From IMG/VR virus record IMGVR_UViG_3300008110_000274, positions 1 to 36,219 of that record: DNA of 36,219 nucleotides. One strand, 5' to 3'. Positions 26,299-34,500 of this stretch are shown here, piece by piece. Position 1 is the first letter of the stretch. The number at the start of each line of letters is the position of its first letter. The position numbers were made by a program, and so were the translations under genes. The DNA is from a virus. The notes under the pieces are model-generated. The model was given only the letters and a program-made list of their open reading frames with translations, was not told the DNA's origin and did not search any database.

Positions 26299-26526
26299 AT
26301 GGAAGGTTTTTTAAAGGTTGAGGGGAAAGATGGTCTCGTAAGAGACCTCTCTTCTGGGGCGATTATAAATACTAATGCCTCTGAGTATGAAAATTATCTC
26401 AAAAAACGTAATGCTGCAACACAACTACGAGAAGACTTGGATAAACAGTCGAAAGAAATAAATAACATAAAGAATGAAGTCGGCGAGATTAAAGAGTTGT
26501 TAATCAGGCTTATAAATAAATCTTAG
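26299..26526 (+). CDS. Small coiled-coil protein upstream of the fibre genes
   Basis: The ATG at 26299 gives 75 aa beginning MEGFLKVEGKDGLVRDLSSG. An in-frame TTG at 26284 would add five residues inside the previous gene, but the ATG one base after the DUF4815 stop is the better start. Residues 10-30 keep a GLVRDLSSGAIINTN pattern. Residues about 35-75 form a heptad-rich coiled coil (REDLDKQSKEINNIKNEVGE). It might be an adaptor or trimerisation peptide for the fibres, but I do not recognise a named family. A TATAAATA box for the next gene lies in its last codons. Confidence 0.75.
   Translation: MEGFLKVEGKDGLVRDLSSGAIINTNASEYENYLKKRNAATQLREDLDKQSKEINNIKNEVGEIKELLIRLINKS
26511..26518 (+). promoter_or_regulatory. 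Late promoter, exact T4-type TATAAATA
   Basis: TATAAATA lies 27 bases before the ATG at 26546 and is followed by an AAGGA ribosome site (about 26535). This exact T4 late -10 consensus at the correct distance is the best promoter candidate in the window. It would start transcription of the fibre genes independently of the upstream baseplate genes. Confidence 0.6.
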
Positions 26527-26545
26527 AGGAAAATAAGGAAAAACA

Positions 26546-27502
26546 ATGGCAACACTTGTCCTAAGATCGGTTAAGGGTAGTCCACTCACTAACACTGAGG
26601 TGGATACAAACTTCACTAATCTAAATAACGATAAATTAGAAACTTCTGCCTATACAGCTGCAGATGTTCTATCTAAACTTTTAACTGTTGATGGTGCTGG
26701 TTCTGGTCTAGATGCAGATACGCTAGATGGTTATAATCAAGATACCGCAAATACGAACAATACTATTGTTCGCCGAGATGGCACAGGTAACATTAACGTA
26801 TCTACCATTAACGGAAACCTCACTGGTACTGCTTCTATTGCAACACAAGTCACTTTAGTTGCAACTGACACTACCAACGCTACTCACTACATCAACTTCA
26901 CCGATGCAGCGACTGGTAATGAGAACATTAGAACAGACACTGGGTTAACATACAATCCATCAACAGGTGTACTTTCTACAACTTCTTTCACTGGTGCTGG
27001 TACTGGTCTTACTGGAACTGCTTCCTCTCTTAGTATTGGTGGTAACGCTGCAACAGCAACTTCAGCGACTAACTCTACCAATGCAGCAAACCTAGCACTC
27101 ACTGACGATACTACCACTAACGCTACTCACTACCCACTATTAGGTGATGCGACTTCTGGTAACGATGCGATTAAAGTTTCTAGCACTAAGCTGACATTTA
27201 ATCCATCTACTGGTACTCTATCCGCAACTATTTTTAGCGGATCTGGTGCTTCAATTACATCTCTAAATGCTGGTAATATTTCAGCTGGTACTTTAGCAGT
27301 TGCTCGAGGTGGTACTAATGCTACAGCTACACCAACTGCTGGTGCTGTTGCTTACGGTACAGGTAGTGCATATGCATTTACACTAGCTGGTTCAGCAGGA
27401 CAAATTTTAGTATCGAATGGTAGCAGTGCCCCAACATGGCAAACAAATACTGCTGCTTCAACAGGTAAAGCCATCGCCATGGCAATCGTTTTCGGAGGAT
27501 AA
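26546..27502 (+). CDS. Tail fibre protein of GGT-repeat type
   Basis: 318 aa, almost wholly Ser/Thr/Gly/Asn-rich. The N-terminus (LVLRSVKGSPLTNTEVDTNF, then TNLNNDKLET) is the attachment start frequent in fibre proteins. Two related units contain NATHYxxxxDAxxGN followed by YNPSTGVLSTTSFTGAG or FNPSTGTLSATIFSGSG, so there is an internal duplication. The end ARGGTNATATPTAGAVAYGT and GSAGQILVSNGSSAPTWQTN is the common fibre tip motif. It should be a trimeric, host-facing fibre or short tail fibre. A late promoter and a good AAGGA site precede it. It lacks a visible endosialidase or chaperone domain. Confidence 0.8.
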   Translation: MATLVLRSVKGSPLTNTEVDTNFTNLNNDKLETSAYTAADVLSKLLTVDGAGSGLDADTLDGYNQDTANTNNTIVRRDGTGNINVSTINGNLTGTASIATQVTLVATDTTNATHYINFTDAATGNENIRTDTGLTYNPSTGVLSTTSFTGAGTGLTGTASSLSIGGNAATATSATNSTNAANLALTDDTTTNATHYPLLGDATSGNDAIKVSSTKLTFNPSTGTLSATIFSGSGASITSLNAGNISAGTLAVARGGTNATATPTAGAVAYGTGSAYAFTLAGSAGQILVSNGSSAPTWQTNTAASTGKAIAMAIVFGG

Positions 27503-27506
27503 TTAA

Positions 27507-27911
27507 ATGGCAGCACCAAATATTGTCAACGTCGCCGACATTAAAGGCAACATTGCATTTCAATCGTTAACCAATACGAATGATAATGCTCTTATTAATA
27601 ACGCAGCATCTTCAAACACTGTTTTGAAGGTAAACAACATTTTCGTGTCAAACGTAAATGGTGTTTCTGCAGCAACTATTACACTTTCTTTCCGTTCTGC
27701 AGCTAACGCTGTAACGAATGGTACTTTAGCAACTGCTTCTTCAGGCACTGCTTATCGTGTAGCATATCAGATTTCTGTTCCACCAAATACAACTTTAATG
27801 CTGTTGGATAAATCTGGTTCTATTTACTTACCAGAAAACACATCACTATCAGTTCAAGCTGGTACTGCAGGTTTCTTAGAGGTTGTTGGTTCATTCGAAA
27901 CAATTTCTTAA
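27507..27911 (+). CDS. 134-aa fibre-associated structural protein
   Basis: A small beta-rich protein: residues 5-20 NIVNVADIKGNIAFQS, then VLKVNNIFVSNVNGVSAATI, YQISVPPNTTLMLLDKSGSI, YLPENTSLSVQAGTAGFLEV and a final VVGSFETIS. The layout resembles small jelly-roll proteins seen next to phage fibre genes, but I cannot name a family with certainty. It starts four bases after the fibre stop and is followed, after 28 bases, by the LamG fibre. It may be a fibre-bound head-domain or attachment protein; this is inferred from place. Confidence 0.7.
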   Translation: MAAPNIVNVADIKGNIAFQSLTNTNDNALINNAASSNTVLKVNNIFVSNVNGVSAATITLSFRSAANAVTNGTLATASSGTAYRVAYQISVPPNTTLMLLDKSGSIYLPENTSLSVQAGTAGFLEVVGSFETIS

Positions 27912-27939
27912 TTTTGAATTAGTGGCTGGATAGGACAAA

Positions 27940-30030
27940 ATGTCTAAACAACGTACAGGTAATTTTATTGCTGGTGGAAACCCACAAGTTCCATCATTAA
28001 CAACAAATAATGGCGTCTTTGACTCCAATGAAGTCTACACAGCCGTAAATAATAATGCATGGCAACCATCAGGTAGTGGCACATACGAGTTTGCTAGATC
28101 TTTAAGATTTAGAGCAAGTGCTGTTACAACTTTAACCAAAACATTTTCTAATGGAAATACACAGAGATTCACATATTCGTTTTGGGTTAAAAAAGGATAT
28201 CAGAACACAGACATGGAAATTTTTTCTAGTGCTGGTCCAAATCATCCTGGTGGTGCAGATATTTCTTATTTTGGTTTTGCTGGAGGTAATGAATTACATT
28301 TTTATCACTATCCAAATGGTGGTTCTGGATTTTGGCTTATAAAAAGTCATTTACTACGTGATCACTCTGCTTGGTATCATGTAGTACTATCATGTGATAC
28401 CACACAAGCTGTTGCAGCAAACAGAGCAAGAATGTGGATAAATGGTGTTGAGCAGATAAAAACAGATAATACATATCCTGGTCTAAACAGCACTTCATAT
28501 TACTTTAGTACTAGACAACAAATGTGGGGACAAGAAGACGGAAGAAATAGATACCCATTTGATGGTTATCTAACAGAAGTTCATGCTATCGATGGTCAAG
28601 CATTAGATCAAACATACTTCGGTTATTTTGATAATCTAGGTATTTGGCAACCAAAGCGTTATACAGGTTCGTATGGAACAAATGGATATTATTTTCCATT
28701 CACAGACAATCAAACTACACTTAATCTTGGTAGAAACTTTTCTGGTTCAAATTATTTTACATACTCTGAGCAGTTTGATAATGGTGCATGGTCAAAATAT
28801 CAAAGCAGCGTTACTGCTAATGCAACAACTGCGCCAGATGGAACTACTACTGCAGATAAGTTAGTGGGGACTACTGGAACTACTGGAGATCACCAAGTAT
28901 CACAATCTGGTATAGTGACTGCTGTGAATGGTGGAGTTTATACATTTTCTTGCTATGCCAAAGCAGCAGAAAGATCTGTTTTTAGATTGTATCTATTAAA
29001 ACGTGATGGTGCTACTTACGCATATTCAGATTTTAATTTAACTGATGGCACGCTTGATCATAGTCAAGCTGGACCATTCGCTGGTGCAATCCCTACAATA
29101 ACTTCTGTTGGTAATGGATGGTATCGTTGTGCCATTACAGTTGATATAGGAACTGGTGCTGGTGGTGTTACCGCAATTTGTTCATATGCATCAGCTACTG
29201 GAGAAACTGCTGGATGGGGTCTTTTTATCTGGGGTGCGCAACTTAATCGTGGAACAACTGTAGATCGTTATATTCAAACAGTAGCATCTGCTTCCAATAA
29301 CGACTGGACAACAAACAACTTTTCTCTTACTGCTGGTAATACATACGACTCAATGGTTGATTCACCAACCAACGTATTTACAACAGCGACAGATATCGGT
29401 GGTGTAGTTCCAGGTAACTACTGCACTTGGAATCCTGTTAACTCTGCAAATGTGACTCTTACAAACGGTAATCTTGGTTTAACTAATTATAATGCTGGTG
29501 GTTCAAATCAAACTGCTATTGGAACTATAGGTGTTACATCTGGAAAATGGTATTTTGAATATGTTGTAGACACTTCGTCTATTCCAGGTGGACACGCTTC
29601 ATCAATTGGTGTTGTTGTAAATAGAACTTTAGTACCAGCTAGTGTTACTCCGTTTGGTGGTCAATCTAATAATCTTGTTATTTACGGTAATCTTGGAAGA
29701 GTTTATAAAGCAGGAAGTGTCATTAATGATTTATTTTCTTGGCCAGTTGGAAGTGTATTACAGATTGCACTAGATGTTGATGAGCAAAAAATTTGGTTTG
29801 GTGTCGGTGGAACTTGGTACAATTCTGGTAATCCTGCTACTGGTGTTAATCCATCTAATACTACTACTAGTCTAGGAACTGGATTACATGAAATTATAAC
29901 AGCTGATGGTGCTTCTGTAGAAACAAATACTAACACAGTAAATTTCGGACAACGTCCATTTGCATATGCTCCACCAGCAGGATTTAAATCACTAAACACA
30001 ACTAATCTACAAGCACTTGGCTCTGATTAA
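27940..30030 (+). CDS. LamG/SPRY-like tail fibre, 5-prime part of a split gene
   Basis: 696 aa. The N-terminus is short (QRTGNFIAGGNPQVP). Residues about 48-235 are a LamG (concanavalin-like) domain: ARSLRFRAS, FTYSFWVKKG, AWYHVVLSCDTTQAVAANRA, RMWINGVEQ and GYLTEVHAIDGQALD. About 267-445 is a carbohydrate-binding-like domain (FTYSEQFDNGAWSKY to YIQTVAS). About 490-670 is a SPRY-like domain (GKWYFEYVVD, NFGQRPFAYAPPAGFKSLN). These domains suggest glycan recognition. The frame stops at 30028-30030 just where the giant fibre continues into another domain. The coding sense goes on in another frame from 30027, so this is probably the larger part of a 995-aa gene broken by a one-base deletion. A GGA-containing site (GGATAGGAC) precedes the ATG. 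Confidence 0.8.
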   Translation: MSKQRTGNFIAGGNPQVPSLTTNNGVFDSNEVYTAVNNNAWQPSGSGTYEFARSLRFRASAVTTLTKTFSNGNTQRFTYSFWVKKGYQNTDMEIFSSAGPNHPGGADISYFGFAGGNELHFYHYPNGGSGFWLIKSHLLRDHSAWYHVVLSCDTTQAVAANRARMWINGVEQIKTDNTYPGLNSTSYYFSTRQQMWGQEDGRNRYPFDGYLTEVHAIDGQALDQTYFGYFDNLGIWQPKRYTGSYGTNGYYFPFTDNQTTLNLGRNFSGSNYFTYSEQFDNGAWSKYQSSVTANATTAPDGTTTADKLVGTTGTTGDHQVSQSGIVTAVNGGVYTFSCYAKAAERSVFRLYLLKRDGATYAYSDFNLTDGTLDHSQAGPFAGAIPTITSVGNGWYRCAITVDIGTGAGGVTAICSYASATGETAGWGLFIWGAQLNRGTTVDRYIQTVASASNNDWTTNNFSLTAGNTYDSMVDSPTNVFTTATDIGGVVPGNYCTWNPVNSANVTLTNGNLGLTNYNAGGSNQTAIGTIGVTSGKWYFEYVVDTSSIPGGHASSIGVVVNRTLVPASVTPFGGQSNNLVIYGNLGRVYKAGSVINDLFSWPVGSVLQIALDVDEQKIWFGVGGTWYNSGNPATGVNPSNTTTSLGTGLHEIITADGASVETNTNTVNFGQRPFAYAPPAGFKSLNTTNLQALGSD

Positions 30031-30032
30031 AA
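30025..30032 (+). other. Probable single-base deletion (frameshift) splitting the LamG fibre
   Basis: The bases are GATTAAAA, giving Asp-stop. With one more T (GATTTAAAA) the frame would read Leu-Lys-Phe-Gln-Pro-Asp and join 27940-30030 with the downstream frame as one protein of 995 aa. The downstream frame opens exactly here, after a TGA at 30024, and has no ATG near. No classical slippery heptamer in the needed phase is seen. Confidence 0.75.
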
Positions 30033-30143
30033 TTCCAACCAGATTTAGTTATCTTTAAAAATAGAGATGGGTCAGGAAATCGTAGATGGTCTTGGTTTGA
30101 TTCTGTTCGTGGACCAAATTCACATTTATCATCTCAATCAGCT

Positions 30144-30926
30144 GTGACCGATGGTGAAGTAAATACTCAGACTGATTTACTAACATCGTTCACATCAGAT
30201 GGTTTTACTGTCGGTGCAGATGCTGGTTTATATGGCACAAATAATCTTAATGAACGCTGGGTTCAGTGGGCTTGGAAAAGATCTGTAACTGCTGGATTTG
30301 ATATAGTTACTCATACTGGTAATGGCGGATCTCAAACATTTAATCATGGATTAGGGGCTGCTCCTGCTATGATGATATTTAAATCCAGAAATATAAATGA
30401 GAACTGGTATATATACCATAGAAGTGTTGGTGCTACTGCTGGATTAAGTTTTACCACTAGTGCTGCTTCTACTAGCGTTAACTATTGGGCAAATGTTACT
30501 CCAAGCGCATCAACATACTCAGTTGGTCCAAATTTCACAAATGGTACTACTTATATTGGTTATCTCTGGGCAGAAGTTCCTGGATTTAGTAAATTTGGTT
30601 CGTATACAGGTAATGGATCTACAGATGGTCCATTTGTCTACACAGGATTTAGACCCGCATTTATATTGTATAAATGCACCTCAATAGGTCCAGCTAGTTG
30701 GATTTTACACGACACAAGGATAAACAATAATAATGCAAGTACAGTGCATTTAAGACCAGACGCCAGCGGTGGCGATGACGCTGGTGCAAACGAAACTATT
30801 GATATTTTATCTAATGGATTTAAACATCGAGGTGTGAGCAATTACAACGCAAACTCTTCTGGTCAAACTTACATTTATATGGCACTTGCAGAGTCACCAT
30901 TCGCACTAAATAATAGAGCAAGATAA
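30144..30926 (+). CDS. LamG fibre, 3-prime part, out of frame (pseudogene half or phase-variant end)
   Basis: The nearest start is a GTG at 30144, without a convincing ribosome site, giving 260 aa. The homologous sense extends back to 30027 (KFQPDLVIFKNRDGSGNRRW, WFDSVRG), in line with the giant fibre where PDLIWIKNRS and DTVRG occur in one frame. The rest holds the exterior domain: NLNERWVQWAWKRSVTAGFD, SQTFNHGLGAAPAMMIFKSR, WAEVPGFSKFGSYTGNGST, VYTGFRPAFILYK, and an end YIYMALAESPFALNNRAR typical of these fibres. It is most likely the C-terminus of the preceding gene rather than an independent protein. Confidence 0.65.
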   Translation: MTDGEVNTQTDLLTSFTSDGFTVGADAGLYGTNNLNERWVQWAWKRSVTAGFDIVTHTGNGGSQTFNHGLGAAPAMMIFKSRNINENWYIYHRSVGATAGLSFTTSAASTSVNYWANVTPSASTYSVGPNFTNGTTYIGYLWAEVPGFSKFGSYTGNGSTDGPFVYTGFRPAFILYKCTSIGPASWILHDTRINNNNASTVHLRPDASGGDDAGANETIDILSNGFKHRGVSNYNANSSGQTYIYMALAESPFALNNRAR

Positions 30927-30940
30927 AAGAGAAAACAAAG

Positions 30941-31477
30941 ATGACAACTTACTATCTAAACGGAAGTCCGCTCGAAGAAGGTGCGGACATTACAATTAAT
31001 GGATTTACATATCCTTACTCATGGTTAGAAGGAACTTCTCCTTCTGTTCGTGCTTCATTGGGTATTGAAAAAGCTGGCGATATCAACTACGATGAAAGAT
31101 ATTATAATAGTGTTGGTGTACCAAAACCATTAGAAGATCGTGAAGAATTAGATGATGACGGTAATCCAGCTTATATTAAAGTTTGGGATGAAGAAACTAA
31201 GATGATGATTGATTCAGATGCACGTCTTGTTTCATATGGATTAAAAACCACTTGTCTTAGACAAATTAAAAACAAAACCAACGAACTTCTAAAGCCAACA
31301 GATTTTTATATTATTCGCAATGAAGTTGAAGAATTACAAATTCCAGAATCAGTTTCCACATATCGTTCAGAAGTAATTGCAGAGTCAACTCGTTTACAAA
31401 ATGCAATACCATCAGTCGAATCTGTTGAAGAGTTAATTGAACTTATGAATAGTGTCAATTTTCCTAGAGTCGAATAA
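30941..31477 (+). CDS. Tail-fibre assembly chaperone-like protein
   Basis: 178 aa. It has a short start (YYLNGSPLEEGADITINGFT), then WLEGTSPSVRASLGIEKAGD with a DERYY motif, and a helical C-terminal half: LRQIKNKTNELLKPTDFYII, RNEVEELQIPESVSTYRSEV and a last VESVEELIELMNSVNFPRVE. The LLxxTDxYxxRxxExxxxxP...YR pattern is the one seen in fibre-assembly proteins (DUF4376/Caudo_TAP-like). Standing between two LamG fibre genes, it probably helps fold or attach them, or sits at the fibre base. It starts 14 bases after the previous stop. Confidence 0.7.
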   Translation: MTTYYLNGSPLEEGADITINGFTYPYSWLEGTSPSVRASLGIEKAGDINYDERYYNSVGVPKPLEDREELDDDGNPAYIKVWDEETKMMIDSDARLVSYGLKTTCLRQIKNKTNELLKPTDFYIIRNEVEELQIPESVSTYRSEVIAESTRLQNAIPSVESVEELIELMNSVNFPRVE

Positions 31478-31480
31478 ATA
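31472..31480 (+). promoter_or_regulatory. Candidate late promoter before the giant fibre (GAATAAATA)
   Basis: GAATAAATA followed by AAAG overlaps the end of the chaperone-like gene (stop at 31475-31477) and lies 29 bases before the ATG at 31510. It repeats the 13-base motif seen at 19722. An AAAGGT ribosome site stands about ten bases before the ATG. Confidence 0.5.
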
Positions 31481-31509
31481 AAAGTATAATCTTAATCAAA
31501 GGTACATAA

Positions 31510-34500
31510 ATGGTTCGTCGTTATACTGGTGGTTTTATTTCTGCTAAAGAACAAGCGTCTGATTCAAACACAGCAAATGGTGTATTCACTCTTAGTGAAC
31601 ACCAAGAAAGAACTGCACTTGGTAATTTTCCAACTGGTCGTTGGACTCCATCTCGTTCATTAAGATTTAGAGCACAGGCAAGTGCAAATTTAACTAGAAC
31701 ACCAAGTGTAACTAGTAATCAAACAACATTTACTTGGAGCGGTTGGTACAAACTAACCGAGTTATTAAATGCAAACCCAAGATTTTATGTAGGAAGAACT
31801 GGAGCAAACTTTCCAGCATTTGGTATAGCATTTGGTGGATCTAGTGGTAATTTTTCTACAGATCAGTATACAACTGGTGGTGCGCTACAAATGAGTGTAG
31901 TTAGCACTGGAGTATTTCGTGATCCATCTGCTTGGTATCATGTAGTGGCAGCGTTTGATACAACTAAAGCTATTGCTTCAGAAAGAGTTAAATTATATGT
32001 TAATGGAGTGCAAATCACTTCATTTAGTACAGCATCATATCCTGCACAAAACCTCGCTTTAAACGTAAATACTACAAATACGCAAATTATCGGTGCTGAT
32101 CCCGCAAATAGTTCGTATGCTGGTGGATATCTCTCAGAAATTAATTTTATTGATGGACAACAATTAGATCCATCTCAATTTGGATTTACAGATCCAGAAA
32201 CTGGTACTTGGGTTCCAAAACAATATACTGGTACATATGGTAGTAATGGTTTCTACTTGCCATTCTCAAATAATGGTACTACAACTGCTCTTGGTTTGGA
32301 TATGTCTCCATCTAAGAATATGTTAACATATTCTGAACAGATGGATAATGCTGCATGGTCTAAAACTAACTTAAATGTAACAACGAACACAGCAAACGAT
32401 CCAATTAGTAGTACACTTACTGTAGATAAGTTAATTCCAACAGCTACAAATGGTGAACATACAATAAATCAGGGTACAACTGTAACATCTTCAACATATT
32501 ATACTTACTCTGTTTATGCTAAGGCAGATGGATATAATTACATTCAGACGAATGAGTCTGCAGTCACAAATGCTCAAGCAGTGTTTGATTTGTCGGCAGG
32601 CACTGCAGCTACAGCTACAAGTAATAATCAATCACTATATGATGCTACATCTAGAATTCAAAGTGTAGGGAATGGATGGTATCGCTGCTCAGTAACATAT
32701 AAAACTGGTTCTGCGCAAACAGGCATGACCTTTAATACATACATTTTAAATAATAGCGCAGCATCAAGTTATGCAGGAAATGGCACTTCTGGTGTATTGT
32801 TCTGGGGCGCAATGATTAACGTCGGTACAACTGCAAACACTTACGTACAAACTGTTGCGTCTGCTGTTGTTAATAACTGGACTGCAAATAATTTCTCAGT
32901 AAATCCAGGAACAACATACGACTCAATGGTCGATGTTCCAGGTATTGCAGCAGTAGCATCACAAAACGATGTTGGTGGTGTTACTCGTGGTAATTATGCT
33001 ACACTAAATTCGATATATGCATCCAACGGAAGTTCTTATACAAATGGAAATTTACAAGCCACTACTGATGGTTCTAGTGGTGTTCAAGAATTAAGATCAA
33101 CGATTGAAATACCTACTAGTGGCAAATGGTATTGCGAAATGCACCTGTCAGATTTTTGCACATCTCCTAGCGGAACAGCACGTGCTACGTATGGAGTTCA
33201 TACATCAGCAGCTGGACAAAGTCTAGGTTTAAGTTTTAGAACAGAAAGTTCAGCATCTGGCAGTCTTACTTCAGCTGCTATTGTAAAAGACGGAGTGATC
33301 CAAACATCGGTAACAGTTCCATCAATAAATGATGTATTGGGTTTTGCAATAGATTCTGACGCTGGTTCTATTCAAATCTTTCGACAAGGTTCGTCCATAT
33401 ATTCTGGTTCTTATAGTTTTATATCAGGCAATTTATTCATAGGTGTGTCTGGTGATAGTAGCGGTGAAGGTGGTGCACCACGTTCAACAACAACTATATT
33501 TAACTTCGGTCAGCGAGCATTTACATATACTCCACCTGCTGGATTTAAATCTCTTTGCACAACTAATCTACCTAATCCGATTATCAAACGTCCATCAGAT
33601 CATTTTAATGTTAAAACATGGACTGGTAATGGCAATTCACAAACTATTGGTACAACAAATAAACAAACATCATCATATCAAATTTCTAGATCTTTAAGAT
33701 TTAGAGATTCTGTGTTGCCACATTTGACAAGAACTCCTACTTCCAACGGAAGTCCAGTTAAATCTACGTTTAGTGCTTGGATTAAAACTACAGGGGCGCA
33801 TACTCTTTCAGAATCACAAGTATTGTTTGCTGCAGGAACTGCTGTAGGATTCCAAGCAACTCTTTATATTACTACAAATAGACAATTATCTGTATACGTC
33901 GCTGATAATAGCATTGTAAGAAATAATATTACTACTGTTACAAATATTCCAAATAATACTTGGACTCATATTACTTGGATTTATGATGATTCTTCAGCTT
34001 TACCAAATACTGAAAGAAGTCGTTTATACATAAATGGTGCTCGTGCTCAAATATCCAGTTCTCCAACATATCCTCCAGGAAATGCAGGATATGTATTAAA
34101 TAGTACTTCTTATCCAAACGCTATAGGTAAAAGTGCATTTCAGTCTTCATCATATTATACTGGATATATGGCTGAGGTTAACTATGTAGATGGAAATGCA
34201 TTAGAACCATCTAATTTTGGTCAATATGATGCTAATAATAATTGGGTTCCAACTCGTTATGCTGGAACTTATGGCACTAATGGGTTCTATTTACCATTTA
34301 GTGATAATTCTAGTTTAGATACTCTTGGATTCGATAGAAGTTCATCATCGGCAGAACTAATTACCAATGGGTCTTTCCCTACTAATGTGAGTGGATGGAC
34401 AGTAGGTGCTGCTGTTAGTGGTAGCCCATCAATCACATGGGTGACTGGTGCTGCTAGAATTGCTAACTCTGCTAATAACGGAGTGATGTACTATCAAGCT

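Noticed and set aside
26364-26371. Second exact TATAAATA inside the small coiled-coil gene
   Set aside because: It lies within coding sequence with no start at the usual distance; the next gene is about 175 bases away and has its own box at 26511. Kept only as a note.
30022-30032. Programmed -1 ribosomal frameshift in the LamG fibre
   Set aside because: No X-XXY-YYZ slippery heptamer is present in the required phase and I see no strong stem-loop downstream. A base deletion or sequencing error explains it more simply, but it is not excluded.
33443-33697. 84-aa plus-strand frame in the giant fibre region
   Set aside because: It is an out-of-frame shadow of the 31510 fibre frame, which is continuous and shows SPRY-like and LamG motifs across this place.
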